DNA of 64,000 nt from Narthecium ossifragum (GCA_963920575.1 OY986966.1:11572048-11636047), one strand, 5' to 3'; shown: positions 1 through 11,442, counted from the stretch's first letter. Program-made: numbers and translations. The notes: generated from the letters alone by a model not told the origin.

Positions 1-536
1 GAAAGAGTGCATAGATCTAAATAATCAGCAATCATACCCTTCCATCCATGACCTTCATTGCCTTCCGAGCCTCAGCATCAGTCGTATACTTCACAAAAGC
101 ATATCCTTTGGGCCTTTGGGTTCTTCCATCTCGAATAACCCTGACTAAAGCAAACACCAAAACATAGCCATATGTCCCCATATCCATTACTACTTCATCT
201 CAATGCTCCATGTCACACAAACAACAACACATAGCACGTTCAAATCAATACCTTCCTGAACGGCTCCAAATGGGGAAAAAGCCCTCTCGAGTTCCTCTTC
301 AGTGATGTAATACGATAACCCTAGAAAACAAAACAAACATCGCAGGAAACCAAGTGATAAATTGCTAGATTGCCCAATTACTGCGGAAACACAATAAAAA
401 TCCCACCCTTTCAAGTAGATAACAACAAGGAAAGAGGCTTACTGCTGATGAATAGCTCGGAGTTGAATCTTCTCTGGATGTAGATCTGCAGCCTTGAAGT
501 GAAGCGAACAACTCCAGTAAGCTTATTAATCAGCAT
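1..536 (-). CDS. RRM RNA-binding protein, probably organellar (5' part; runs off the window)
   Basis: Three exons can be read on the minus strand: 443-536 (ATG at 536), 252-320, and from 144 off the left edge. All junctions are GT-AG and the phases agree. The first ~26 residues are rich in Arg, Ser, Thr and hydrophobic residues with no acid (MLINKLTGVVRFTSRLQIY...), which suggests a mitochondrial presequence. An RRM follows: the RNP2-like strand ELFISRLSYYITEEEL starts near residue 27, and the RNP1 motif KGYAFVKY and the helix DAEARKAMKVMDGR are in the third exon. The order resembles the short plant organellar RRM proteins (SRBP/ORRM-like, used in RNA editing or RNA stability); that assignment is inference. 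The C-terminus is outside the window, so a glycine-rich tail cannot be judged. Confidence 0.82.
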
Positions 537-552
537 ATCTCTCTCCCGTTAC

Positions 553-560
553 AAACCCTA
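553..560 (-). promoter_or_regulatory. telo-box AAACCCTA in the leader of the RRM gene
   Basis: AAACCCTA lies 17 bases upstream of the RRM start codon. Telo-boxes are common near the transcription start of plant translation and RNA-binding genes. Function here is inferred from the match and its position only. Confidence 0.35.
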
Positions 561-880
561 GAATCCAGGCTGCTAGACTGATTTGAGACAAAGAACACTA
601 GGGACATTGGCCATCGGCTTTAACCACAACCGTTCGATGAGAAATCAAGATAGAGGGAAATGACCACAATGACCCCTATTTGCTCAAGAGCAACTAAAGT
701 AAAAGAACGAAGCGCCATTAGCGACGCAAGCAAAATCCATGCTTGGCACTCAAAAACAGAGAGAATATATTAGATCAAATGGACCAAAAGATCCATAATT
801 TTGCCAATTTACAGCAAATTATATCCAGCGATAGCATATCAGAAGGACATAGACGACCTAAAATAGGAAAAACTAGTGAT

Positions 881-1342
881 TTAGGAACTTGTGAACTTGG
901 TCACAGCCTTGGTGCCCTCGGAGACGGCGTGCTTGGCGAGCTCGCCGGGGAGTACGAGGCGAACGGAGGTCTGGATCTCGCGGGAGGTGATGGTGGGCTT
1001 CTTGTTGTACCTCGCCAGGCGAGCAGCCTCCTGTGCGAGCTTCTCGAAGATGTCATTGATGAAGCTGTTCATGATGCCCATGGCCTTGCTCGAGATCCCG
1101 ATGTCCGGGTGCACCTGCTTCAGCACCTTGAAGATGTAGATCTTGTAGGTCTCCACGCTCTTGGACTTTTTCTTCTTCTTCTTATCGCCCGAAACCCCTT
1201 CCTTGGACGGGAGCCGCTTCTCCGCCTTGGGCTTCTTCTCGGCGGGGGCTTTCTCCGCTACCGTCTTCTTCTCCTTCTCCTCCGCCGGCTTCTCGGCGGC
1301 GGGCTTCTTCTCCGCCGGCTTCTTCTCGGCCTTCGGCGCCAT
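881..1342 (-). CDS. histone H2B
   Basis: A single uninterrupted frame of 153 residues encodes a canonical plant H2B, which pairs with H2A in the nucleosome. Residues 1-60 are the long Lys/Ala/Glu/Pro tail typical of plants (repeats of AEKKPAEKK type). The histone fold begins near [19 protein letters not shown] and continues through [19 protein letters not shown] and the conserved [19 protein letters not shown] helix. The C-terminus AVTKFTSS keeps the Lys (residue 149 here) that matches the monoubiquitinated Lys of other H2Bs. Lack of introns is normal for replication-dependent histone genes. The start is the first ATG and fits the MAPKAEKKP consensus. The gene looks intact. An antisense frame over the same bases is a shadow of the Lys/Ala-rich codons. 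Confidence 0.97.
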   Translation of the reverse strand: MAPKAEKKPAEKKPAAEKPAEEKEKKTVAEKAPAEKKPKAEKRLPSKEGVSGDKKKKKKSKSVETYKIYIFKVLKQVHPDIGISSKAMGIMNSFINDIFEKLAQEAARLARYNKKPTITSREIQTSVRLVLPGELAKHAVSEGTKAVTKFTSS

Positions 1343-1433
1343 TGGTGATCGCTAGAGATGGAGGAGAGCTAGCGTCGACGGGGACGAAGGTATCGATGTG
1401 GGTTTGGTGGAGAGGAACATAGGTAGAAGGTGC

Positions 1434-1590
1434 TCATATAAAGATGGGGAGTAGGTCCTGATTGGAAGATAGCTTCAACTCTGGATCGTTGAGTTGGCGT
1501 TCTGTAGATCGTTGGATCAGAAAAAGATCATTACCAAGCAGACGGCTAGGATGTGAGTAGTTGGTGGGGACCAGTTAGTGTCCGCGGATC
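1434..1590 (-). promoter_or_regulatory. H2B promoter: TATA-like box and plant histone octamer
   Basis: Read on the minus strand, TTTATATGAG at about 1434-1443 lies ~95 bases upstream of the H2B start codon and can serve as the TATA box. CGCGGATC, the plant histone-gene octamer linked to S-phase expression, is present exactly at 1583-1590 (on the plus strand), about 240 bases upstream of the ATG. Related GATCGTTGGATC-like sequence lies between. Matches are direct; activity is inferred. Confidence 0.55.
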
Positions 1591-2541
1591 GTCGACTTAA
1601 ATTAATGCCACTTGCTTTCAGATTTAATTACGAAAATACCTACGTTGGATATATGGGAAATGCAAATGAGATGGGTTTGATGGCCTTCTTGTAACTTCTG
1701 GGCCGGCCCGTTTAACTGTTTCCTTCTTGGCAGGCCCTGTAATAACAAACCTCGGATGGTGATCCTTCCGATCGAGATCCGACTGTTTTGATCAGTTTTT
1801 TCCTCTCTTTTATTTTATTGTTTTCATTTTTTCCAAATAAATATGATATTTGATCTCAATCGTTGGTTGGTTTTCATTGCATCATATTGAACTCGTTTCT
1901 CTAGGGTGCCTCTGGCACGGTTTTTATTGGGAGCGTGGGAATAGAGCGAGGTGGGCTTCATTGTGGAGGGCTTTTTACGCATGATTTCTCTCCACGTGCG
2001 TGGCGTTCTTCAATTATGTACTTGGGTGATTATTCTGCACCCTTGGATGCAAAGTGTTTCTCCTGTTAGATGTAAAGTTGTTAACTCTTCGTCACTTGTA
2101 AGACTGATTGATGACATATTTTCTTCTGAAAACTCTTAAATATCATATTTTTCTGAATTGTTTAAAATATCCTAGAAGAAAAAAGATCGGTTTACATATG
2201 AATTTCATATCATGGATCGTGTAGGATAGGATTAATTATGAAGTTTCTGACATATGTTTATGGACCTCATTTATAAAAAAAGTTGACATTGAGTATTTAC
2301 ATTTTATGAACCGTTTCTACGTGGGCATGGACTAGATTGATTTTGATAACTTTTGACCATTTTTGCCACGTGTCGAGCACGTATTGTCCACCCTAATCTC
2401 TCTTTTGTTTTTTCTCCTCTCTTAGGTCAATACTTGCTCAACATGTGACAAACCGGTCAAAAGACCGATCAAAATCGAGTTTTTGGGCATCTGGATCTGA
2501 TTTAGGCTCATATGGAAATAGTTTAGAGAACGTAGGAACTC
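1591..2541. other. intergenic region, nothing recognised
   Basis: AT-rich sequence between the H2B promoter and the 3' end of the first LINE. No coding frame with domain content was found. The unclassified stretch near 1900-2120 has a 62-codon frame with no recognisable features. Confidence 0.5.
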
Positions 2542-2738
2542 TTTTTTTTTTTTACAAATTGAGTCGTAAGGCTAGGGTCACATTACCGAACAGTGAGGCT
2601 ACCAGGGACAAACCCCCTTGACAACCTCCTCAACCATGAGCACTAAGTCTATCTCCAAGGCCTCTTTGGCGACCTAGTCCGTCCGAGCATTCTCTTTCCG
2701 AGGAATGTATCCAACCGCTACTTTCATAAACCCGCGTC

Positions 2739-3109
2739 TTACCCACCATATCTCTTGTATAGTGTGCACACAAAGTCTCCAGCAACCGGGATCAAGCCCT
2801 CTAGCATGTTTGCAGCAAACATGGAATCTGTCTCAACTATAACCCGATGGTATCCACGCTTCGTAAACTCCCTCAACGCAAACTCAATAGCGTAGAGCTC
2901 CCTAGCAATCACCGATGAGACCTCCCTCGAATCACCTTCCATCCACATAATAACATTCGCCTCATCCACACACACTGCCCCAATGCCCGCCTTGTCTCTT
3001 CTTAAATTCACCGTCGTGTCTGTTTGGATTACAATGCCATCCCACTCCAATGCTTTAGCTACCCCTTTCTTTTCCTTGTCAACTACCAGGAATTCTCTAG
3101 CTTGCCACC
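2739..3109 (-). pseudogene. LINE RNase H (RVT_3-type) domain, fragment
   Basis: Reading on the minus strand shows a plant LINE RNase H-like domain: a first catalytic-type Asp in TDTTVNLRRDKAGIGAV, then ARELYAIEFALREFTKRG and VIVETDSMFAANMLEG with its conserved Glu/Asp. It is the 3'-terminal domain of the LINE, cut at its N-terminal side by the solo LTR. Family assignment follows from motif order; it is not expected to be expressed. Confidence 0.8.
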
Positions 3110-4448
3110 TGATGTGTCGCGCCCCGACCCCGCGTAGGCCCAACCGGGCCGGGCGACGCGAAGCGGAACCTAACCTACTGCGGAAATTTTGGCGAGGTTT
3201 CCCTCTAATCGTAGTGGTTACCCTAGCAAATTATAACCATCCTGTATTAAACAAATATTACAACCCAAAGACTGAAACTGGATATTTATATACAATCCTC
3301 AAACAGGGAAATTATACATTTATCACTCCCGTAGGAGACTATCTATAACAAAAGGTGTAAAACTGTAAGATCGCCACCTCTCAAGCACCGCCAGACGCCG
3401 TCACGTCACCAAACACCGCCCCGGTAGGGGCAACCAAAGAAGAGCTAGCGCCAGCACCTGCAAAACGCAACCCGAATAGAAGTGAGCACTAAGCTCAGCA
3501 GGGACACTACACTACGACGCTCACAATGGAGGGCACACAACAGTGTCGCTCTTAAGCAAGACTTGGGTGTGCAGCAAGGGTCCCATAACCCTTTGCCGGT
3601 GTCCCTAGGTATACCCAACCATGGTTACCCTCAAGGACTGGGCCCATCCTGGGTACACCTAGTGTCGCAGGGTTCCAGCTGTGGTCACTCTAACAAACTG
3701 GGCCCACATTGGTAGCCACTGCGGGCAGGAACAGACACTGCCTGGGCTGGACCCCTCCGAAGGCCCCCAAAGACAAGAACCGACACCGGTTGCACCCACA
3801 ACATCTGCCTCGAGGCAGACACGACCTCTAAACATCAAACAACATGTATTCAAGTCAAACTAACCCTATCATCGAGAACGACTGAATACTACAAATCGAG
3901 TCCTGGACCAAGCCACCCGCAACGGTCCTAGAACTAGATCCGGGTTACCCGAAAACCCCGGATCGGCAACGCCCTACACAGATGCAACTAATGCGCAACA
4001 CAATGCATGTTATGGACATGCGCAGGATAATACAGGTAAACATGCAACAGTATGTGATGATATATCAAACATGGTCTGGGCATGGCACACTGCCGCCCCG
4101 GGGTGGTGAACAGGTAAATAAGGTCTAAGGAGCTGTTGCAGTGGTACCACCACCAACTGCCAGCAGTCCACAACAACACCTGCACCGGGAAGCAGCCCCG
4201 CAAACAACAGCTTACATATAACAGATAAAGCCCTCGGCGCACGCCGGCATACAAGGCTAAGGAAAGCTGTAGGGCTACCCGCCCGCTTATTCTAAACATC
4301 CCGGGAGTCATCACTCCCCCGGTTCACCACTGCCCTATTATAGGGCTAACATGCTTAAACATATGTACAAGGTATTAAGACAGTAAAGAAAACTGTCATA
4401 CAAAGCCCCGCGGCAAAACAAGATACATTTTCTCTCTCTGCCATAGTC

Positions 4449-4655
4449 GGATCGATCCCTTTCCAAGGGAAGGATCGATCCCTCTAATGACAGGGAGCAA
4501 AAGCTCCAGATCGATCCAACTCGAGACGAGAGGGATCCATGCTACCCAAGGCACCGGGATCGATCGCCCACACCCGGGGGCCGATCGATCCTGCTTGGGT
4601 TCAGCATGCCCAACAAGGAGGGATCGATCCGTCTCACATACGGATCGATCGGTCG
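4449..4655. repeat. GGATCGATCC palindrome array, downstream of the LTR TATA box
   Basis: About seven GATCGATC copies occur in ~205 bases (for example 4449, 4472, 4509, 4621, 4642), separated by 20-50 bases of unrelated sequence. This is the transcribed-side array of the solo LTR at 3115-9034. Confidence 0.9.
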
Positions 4656-4819
4656 GGTTCTCCAATAAGCCGACGGCGAGAAAATACCGTCGAAAAACTC
4701 CACCAAATCCCACCAAAACCTAGAATCTGGTAGTACGAAGCATCACGAATCCAAAACCGGCGGAAATACTACAATCTAACATGTATACAAGAAGATCTAA
4801 GCATAAGAACATCGACAGC

Positions 4820-6622
4820 TGATGAGTGCATGAAAGTGCACTCTGAACAACCTTAAAACCATCTCAATTGCTATATCTTCACCCTTAATCAACTTCTTTA
4901 GCACTATTTTTATACTTTTATATGCTTCACATAGTTGTTTGGAAAATGCAGGAAATTGGAGCTAAAAGAAGCTGAAAAGAGTATATGAATCAACTTCAAA
5001 TATTAATCTGTACCTGCTCATGAAGAACCAGATGATGTGCCATATATGGTTGGAAAGCTCTTGAAGTCTAGATTCTGGAGAATTTTACGGTTCGTGATTC
5101 CGAGTTTCCTAGAGGAAGTTACGGCAATTTCAGTACCGATGCGCAGTCTGAATGGCAGAAAGGAAAATAAGCTGGAAGTCCGAGCGATCCGCCGATCGAT
5201 CGGACCACGCAAAAATGTGACAGAACATGTGTTTTTCAGCCACAACGCATCCGATCGATCCCTCCATCGCTCCTATGGGGTCCGATCGATCCGACACCAA
5301 TGGTCCTATCGATCGGACTCGGAAAAAGCCAAAAACAGCGGATTTTTACTCAACCGATCGATCCAACACTCATAATTCGATCGATCGGACTTGGGAATTA
5401 AAGGGTGACAGAACGTATGCTTTTTAGAGGAACACAGTGCGATCGATCCATCCATCGATCGGACTCAGGAAGAGCCAGAGATGGAGGATTTTTACGAAAT
5501 CGATCGATCCGACTCCCTTAGTCCGATCGATCGGACACGGGCGAAGTTAGAAGTTGAAGATTTTAATGCATCCGATCGATCCAGCACCCCGAGAAGGATC
5601 GATCGGACGTTCCAAGTGAATTAAATCAACAGTTTAGATCAAATCCGTTGATGGAGAGACTTTGGGGCTATAAATAGAACTCTTTCTAAGGTTTGAGGGG
5701 GACTTCTTGGACGTTTTTGGAGGCTTTTTCTGGACGTTTCTGAAGGGAAGAAGATGAAGGAATCTCCATCCATGGCCGAGTAATCCGCGGGCATGGCGAA
5801 CGGATGATCTAGCGAGGATTAGGGCTTCTTCTCCAACGATGGTTCATAGTTTTTAATCTTTATTGTTAAACTCTTCTTATGTATTGGATCTTCACAGATT
5901 GCTTTGTGGTTAAACATTATTATAAATCCAGTCATGCTTCTTTTATGATATTATGATCCCATAGTTATCTCCTTTGATTCTCCTACCGAGTCTCGTGAGA
6001 CCTTTGCTATGCATTGCCCGTAGTGACAGCTGGTATTGTGTATTCTTAGGGATCTGGTTAGATAAGGTTGGGGCTCTATACCGTGAGATCTTTGCTATGC
6101 ATTGCCGATTGTGAGAGTTGGTATTATGTATTCTTAGAGATCCGGTTAGAGTTAGGGCTTCGTCCCGATGAACTTTTGCTGCGCGTTGCTTGTAGTGACA
6201 GCCGGTATCGTGTATTCTTAGGTTTGGTTGGATGAAGTTAGAACTATAAAAAGGAAGAACCAATCGTAGGAAGAGACATTTATATATTTTATCAGATTCA
6301 TAATTCTATATCTTCCGGTTAAGGTGATTGGGATGTGAATCCCTTAACTGAGTACCATATGAACCATTGAGAAGAGAAGAACCTAAATCCGAGTTAAGTG
6401 ATTCCTGAAGCCTAGCCTCATTCAAATCCTGATTTCTTTCGTTAACTTTATCTTACCATTACATTTTCGATCCATTTTCTTAACTTTCATCGCTCTTGAT
6501 TGTTTTCAATTCATTGTTATTTGTATTTCTGGATCTTTCCTGCTTGTCTCTCTGTGGGATTCGACCTCTCTTATGCTGTACTGCACCGCGACCGCTGTGC
6601 GTGACACATTTGAGCGACATCA
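4820..6622 (+). mobile_element. solo LTR, TGATGAG...CATCA type (family 2)
   Basis: Starts TGATGAGTGCATGAAAGTGC and ends TTTGAGCGACATCA, so the termini are the inverted repeat TGATG/CATCA. Flanking pentamers ACAGC (4815-4819) and ACATC (6623-6627) differ at one base, consistent with an aged TSD. Removing the element restores a continuous family 1 LTR. A TATA box (CTATAAATAG, ~5669) gives plus orientation. A palindrome array at 5183-5610 lies upstream of the TATA box. No coding sequence. Confidence 0.8.
5183..5610. repeat. CCGATCGATCGGAC palindrome array in a family 2 LTR
   Basis: Roughly ten GATCGATC copies in 430 bases, many extended to CCGATCGATCGGAC or GATCGATCCGAC, spaced 20-50 bases apart. 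The array ends ~60 bases upstream of the TATA box of this LTR, so it lies in U3. Confidence 0.9.
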
Positions 6623-6668
6623 ACATCCGGCAAAAGCTTCCAAAAACCCGAAGAATGTAGGTAGGAAT

Positions 6669-8434
6669 TGACGCGCATTGAAATGTGTCGTTAATTAAAT
6701 CAAAGGCGGACAAAACAAATTACCGAACTACTAATTAACTACAACGTAGTTAATGGGAGCACGGGTCGAATCCTCAAGGAATTAGATGGTCGAATTAACA
6801 AATGTGATATAATCTCTACAATAGTTGTAAACAATATGGTTGATTCTTTGAGTTTACTAACGAAAGTATTCTAAAAGAACTAAAGAGGAAATTTATCAAG
6901 GAAGAATTCATAGGGAATTCCAATCCGAATTAGGGTTTAAGTATTATCTCTATGAATCAAGATGCATGACACTCAAGAGATCATTTAAATTGGATATCGA
7001 CGAGCGTGGGATTAATATCGCTCGCCGCTAATGAGATGTCGGGTTAGGATCATCTCATCGCGTGCATAACAAGGTAAAGATCCATGATCGAGGCTCTAAT
7101 TCGATCATAGCTCAACGATTGCCGGACTAAGGTCATATCGTTGGCAAAGGATCAAGGCTTTGTATGGATAAGGTCTTGGATTGAGATGGGTTTAATACCT
7201 CAATCACATCCCTCATCTAAGTCAAGAATAGTGGGTAGGATAGCTTTGGCTTGGGGTGGTTCTAGCACCTCAAGATCCTATCCCTAGATCAAGGATTCAT
7301 CTCCTAGAATTGGCTATGGTTCTAGCATAGCCTCTTTGAGGAATTGAATCAAACATCTAGTAAGCATCATAATATTCTCAAGCAATTACATGCAAAACAA
7401 GGGATTCAACCATTCAATAATGGAATTCACTGAAGAAATATAGAATTACATGAGAATTCATACAAAAATCATCTCATAAGAGCCATTACATCAAGAATCA
7501 AAAGAGAAATCTAAGAGAAAGCCCTAATACATCATGAAATTTCCAAGGAGAAAGGATTTAGCTACTCATCTTGGGTAGGATATCCATGGAAGAGGAGGCT
7601 TTACCCATCTTCTCCATCAAAATTCACCCCTTGATGCCCTAAATCTCTCTCTCACTCTAAGGGGGAAGAAGGCTGGAGAAAGGAGGGAAAAAGAGTGGAG
7701 AAAAGATCCCAAAATAAGAGCCAAAACCCCTATTTATAGGCTCCAAGTCGTGGACCCTCGGATCAGATCAAAACCGTCTGTTTTTACCCATCATGCGGTC
7801 TTGGATCGATCCGAAATAGGTTTGGATCGATCCAAGATGTCAAAATTTGGGTTTCTAATGGCTTGGATCGATCCAATATGAGTTTGGATCGATCCAAGAT
7901 GTAACAGAGTCACGACTCTCTGGAAAGGGCTTTGGATCGATCCAGACTGGTTCGAATCGATCCGAATATGTTTGGATCGATCCAGACTGATTTGGATCGA
8001 CCCGATGTGTAAAAACTGCAAAACTGGTCCTAGAAAGGGTTTTGGATCGATCCAAACTGGTTTAGATCGATCCGGAATAAGTTTGGATCGATCCCGACTG
8101 GTTTGGATCGATCCAGACTTGGTTGGATCGATCCAAATATTCTGGATCCATCCAGACTGGGTCTGGATCAAGTCTGGATCCATTCAGACTGGGTCTGGAT
8201 CAATTATGGATCCATCCAGACTGGGTCTGGTCTGGATTCAATTCAGACTTGGTCTGGTTCAATCCGAATATGGCAGATTTTGTGTAATTTATGTCTTTTA
8301 AGCCCGGAATCGATTCAACTCTCTTTGGAAACTCTTGTACCTGAAATAACATGAAAAGATATTAGAAATGCATTGCTTGAGAGCTAACAAAGCCAAGTTA
8401 AATGGGTGAATTATGCATATTTTGTGACTCATCA
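6669..8434 (-). mobile_element. solo LTR, TGATGAG...CGTCA type (family 2)
   Basis: On the minus strand it runs from TGATGAGTCACAAAATATGC (8434) to AATGCGCGTCA (6669). The 5-bp TSD GGAAT is perfect (6664-6668 and 8435-8439). Excising it rejoins the family 1 LTR. A minus-strand TATAAATAGGGG lies at about 7737, with the palindrome array 7801-8270 upstream of it. It opposes the neighbouring family 2 LTR at 4820, so the two arrived separately. Non-coding. Confidence 0.92.
7801..8270. repeat. TTGGATCGATCCA palindrome array decaying at one edge
   Basis: About ten GGATCGATCC copies every ~20-50 bases between 7803 and 8145, each in the context TTTGGATCGATCCA. From 8150 to 8270 the units continue as imperfect forms (GGATCCATCCAGACTGGGTC), a short tandem repeat in which the palindrome has been lost. 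Confidence 0.88.
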
Positions 8435-8600
8435 GGAATCCCTACCTAAGCAAGAGCATCTTTAATCCCAGCTGTTGAGCCTTGGATCGTCCACGAACTC
8501 TTCGAAATCCAGAGAAAATCTCAGCCAAGAACTCAGATTTCCAAAGAGATTCAAGGAAGAAGGTTCTGTTTGTTTTATAAGCAAATGAACCGACTTAGCA

Positions 8601-8825
8601 GGATCGATTCGTCCAAGGAGACCGATCGATCCAGCTAAGAGAGCGATCGATCTTGCCAAGGAGACCGATCAATCCAGCCAAGGGAACGATCGATCCAGCC
8701 AAGAGACCGATTGATCCAACTCCGAGTCCGATCGATTCGTCCCAAGAGACCGATCGATCCGACTCAACGATCCACGTTCCTGTCAAAGACCGATCGATCC
8801 TTCTAGCAAGGAAGGATCGATCCGT
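8601..8825. repeat. GATCGATCC palindrome array, upstream of the LTR TATA box
   Basis: About nine GATCGATC or near copies (GATCGATTC, GATCAATCC) spaced 18-25 bases apart. In LTR orientation it lies just upstream of the TATA box at 8574-8580, mirroring the downstream array at 4449-4655. Confidence 0.88.
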
Positions 8826-9034
8826 CTTTCGCAGGAAGCTGGACTTGGGTTAAAACTTAAACCCAAGCCCGGATCTTTCGATCCCGGGTCTCACTAACCA
8901 TTCTAGCCAAACATTACCACAAATATGGTCAGTGTGTGCACATGCGGGTGTGAAACAAGCCGACAAGGCATAATTTACGAAATTGCCCTTGCGGTCCACG
9001 ACGAGCCACAGGAGTAGAGGGACGAGTCCTCACA

Positions 9035-10262
9035 TGATGGATCTAATCATATCACAAACTTCATAACTGTCCTCATTTGCCACCACTCTACACCGATCCT
9101 TCCATAGGCACCACATAATATAAGCAATCAGAGATTTGACCAGGGTATCCTCCTCTGTCTTCACAGGCTTCATAAGCAATTGGAATGCACCCTCCATTTC
9201 ATCTAAACTCCCCCACTGGTACTGGTTAACCCCCTCAACGACCCCTTGCCAAACCCTCCTTGCATATCCACAGTGGAACAAGATATGTTCCAGCGTCTCA
9301 TCCTCCAACTGACACCGAGGGCAAGCTCGTTCCGATGACAAGCACAAGTTCCAGAGAGACATCCTCGTTGGAACCTTCTAGTGAAGCACCTTCCAAAGGA
9401 ACATAAGCACTTGCATCCCCGCCGGCGCACGCAAGCACTCCTCCACAATTTGATTTGCTCCTCATCACTATGAATCCCTCCATAATGCTCAAGCATTTGA
9501 TAGCATGAGGCTAGAGTTATTCTCCTGGATGAGTTCCATGTCTACCTTGGCTTCTCCGTTGCTTCATGTCGCGCTAGCGGGATGCTCACTACATGCTCCA
9601 CCACCTCAGGATGGAAGAGCTCCTCCAGTCTCTCCCGGTTCTAGGCACCTTCTTCAGTAATAAGCTCCCCCACCCTCGTATTCAGTGATGGTTCCTCCGA
9701 GGCCATCATAATTGGATATTCATTCATAGGGCCCTCCACTATCCACCACTCCGTGAGTATACTAGCTTGGCAACCTGGCCATGGCTCCCATCTATAGCCT
9801 TTCCTAAGCATCTCAACTGCTTCGTAAATCGATCTCCACAAGCCGGATGCCTGGGACCTCTGTCGAGCACTTGGGAGTCCACCTTCAAAAGCATACTTCG
9901 CTCTGCACAATGTCGTCCAAACGGAGTCTTTGCCTTCTAGGAACCTCGCCGTGCGTGTCATCCTGAGCTCCCATTGCCATCTTCGAAGATCTCTGTACCC
10001 CAACCCTCCCGCCATCTTGTGTCTGCACACCATCTCCCAGGCGACAATGGATAGGCCTCCTCTCTTCCCCTACTATTGAAAAACCACGAGCTAGAGAAGA
10101 TAAGTTGTTGAGCACTGACGCTGGTATAGGTATGGAGGACACAACGAAGACCGGCATCGCCTGTAAGACTGCTTGCACCAAAACCGCTCTGCTAGCAACC
10201 ACTTTAACTGGGCATCTCCACACCACTAGCTTGCTATGTACCGCATCCAACAAGAAGTTGAA
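9035..10262 (-). pseudogene. LINE reverse-transcriptase C-terminus and zinc-binding (zf-RVT) domain
   Basis: The minus strand at 9030-9362 contains CPRCQLEDETLEHILFHC, the Cys/His pattern of the zinc-binding tail of plant LINE reverse transcriptases, followed by VKSLIAYIMWCLWKDR. Further upstream, 9641-10033 contains GGLGYRDLRRWQWELR and 9885-10253 contains VHSKLVVW and ALVQAVLQAMPVFVV-like segments typical of the RT thumb region. They are in different frames, so several frameshifts and stops have accumulated. The catalytic palm motifs are absent. Confidence 0.82.
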
Positions 10263-11120
10263 GTCTGGGTGTCTTCTTCCCCCTTTCTTCTTCTTCTCCC
10301 CTAAGCTTCTTCTCCTTCCTTTTCCCCTCTCCCTTCTATTTCATTATCTCTTGGTGTGGTCCTACATCACTGGGGCTCTAAGTGCCCTCACCTCCAACGA
10401 GCTCCAAGATAGTGCCAAGGCTCCTTCTACTCTGCAAAACCCATGATCTTTGTGAGCTTCTTTCGCCGCCTGGTAGATGCCAATGGAGAGAACTTAATAC
10501 TAGACCTCTCCTTGCTCACCTCCAGCTTGGACAACATCTTGTATCGTCGGAGCACGTTCACGTCAACTTTTTCAAAACGAGGGCCTAACATAAAAATATA
10601 TCAGAAACTATAAAATACTCACGCATGATTACCCGTGTAGGATATTTCAAAAAGTCTTCTTATGATATTGACCCTAATCCTATTGTAGTACATTAAATCC
10701 TCATATAAAGTCCTGTGGGATGCATTGATCAGAAAAGTGTCCTTTGGCCAAAGGAACCAAGTTGTTGCCTAATTGGTAAGTTTGGACAATGTCCCAACAT
10801 GTAAGACTTTTGTTAATTTGTACTGGAATTGCAGTGTAGAAGTTGAGGTTTATAACCTCATGCATGAGCATAGAATTCAAATCCTCTGCGCGAGAGATTT
10901 GTGATTTTATGAGTATATTAGATGGGTCTCCGTACTACCTGAGACAAGTAAACACCATCCCCACTACTCATCTCTCTCTCTCCTAATAACAACCACCCCC
11001 CACTACTCTTTTTCACGTGGCTTCGTCATAATCGTCTGATATATCTGGACATAACTTGGATTGAGTATCCTCAGTCGCCTGATAAAATACACATGATGTT
11101 ATATAATAGATTTATCGTCC
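10263..11120. other. intergenic region, nothing firm
   Basis: 10263-10340 is a CT-rich tract that could mark the LINE 5' boundary. Frames at 10105-10588 show no domain I recognise. The rest is AT-rich, with CT-rich patches near 10975. Confidence 0.4.
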
Positions 11121-11442
11121 TAAGAGTATCTCCAACGCTGGCTGCAAAAATGCAGCCAGCAAATGCACTTTTTGCTCCATATTTGGAGCAATGGAGTTGG
11201 CGCACTCCAATGGTTCCCCCTCTAAAAAAAAGATTTCTTCAATTAACAACATTATAGTCAAGGAAATTAATAATAATAAAAAGAGTGCATAAAATACAGA
11301 AAATATTATATAATTAACTATAATATATAAAACATTACAAAATTAACTAAAATACAGAAAAAATATTACATAATTAACTAAAATACATAAAACATTACAT
11401 TTCAACAATTAATAATAAAAAGTCTACAGATAATAAAAAATA

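Larger units (their letters stand above)
3115..9034 (-). mobile_element. solo LTR of a Ty3/gypsy family (family 1), with two nested solo LTRs
   Basis: In its own orientation the LTR starts TGTGAGGACT at 9034 and ends GGTCGGGGCGCGACA at 3115. It is flanked by the perfect 5-bp TSD TGATG (3110-3114 and 9035-9039). Two later insertions split it: 4820-6622 and 6669-8434. Removing them leaves about 2.35 kb that matches the LTRs at 35736, 43167, 48398 and 54833. A TATA box lies near 8574-8580. Palindrome arrays sit upstream of it (8601-8825) and downstream (4449-4655). A single LTR with matching TSDs indicates LTR-LTR recombination that removed the internal region. Confidence 0.92.
2542..10262 (-). 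mobile_element. 5'-truncated LINE (L1-like), interrupted by a solo LTR
   Basis: The element lies on the minus strand. Its poly(A) is the T-run at 2542-2553. Moving upstream it shows an RNase H domain (2739-3109), a zinc-binding reverse-transcriptase tail (9035-9500), and the C-terminal part of the reverse transcriptase (to about 10262). The two halves are separated by a solo LTR at 3115-9034 whose TSD TGATG joins them exactly. The catalytic part of the reverse transcriptase and the endonuclease are missing, so this is a dead 5'-truncated insertion. No convincing target-site duplication was found, so the 5' end is approximate. Confidence 0.82.

Noticed and set aside
743..1348. Long plus-strand frame of 201 codons
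   Set aside because: Antisense to the histone H2B gene; its Leu/Gly/Arg-rich translation is a shadow of Lys/Ala codons.
2983..3348. 121-codon plus-strand frame joining LINE and LTR sequence
   Set aside because: It crosses an insertion junction and is antisense to the RNase H domain.
7801..8270. Possible CRISPR-like array of regularly spaced palindromes
   Set aside because: Plant nuclear DNA; units are only 8-14 bases, spacing is irregular and there are no cas genes.
7791..8354. Several frames rich in Asp-Arg-Ser and Ile-Gln repeats on both strands
   Set aside because: Translations of the GATCGATC palindrome array, not proteins. The same applies to frames near 4396-4733, 5037-5427, 8462-8853, 43920-44363, 49653-50066, 55346-55817 and 58979-59488.
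2526..10490. GAGAAC near 2526 and 10489 as a target-site duplication of the first LINE
   Set aside because: Only six bases match before the similarity fails, too weak to claim.
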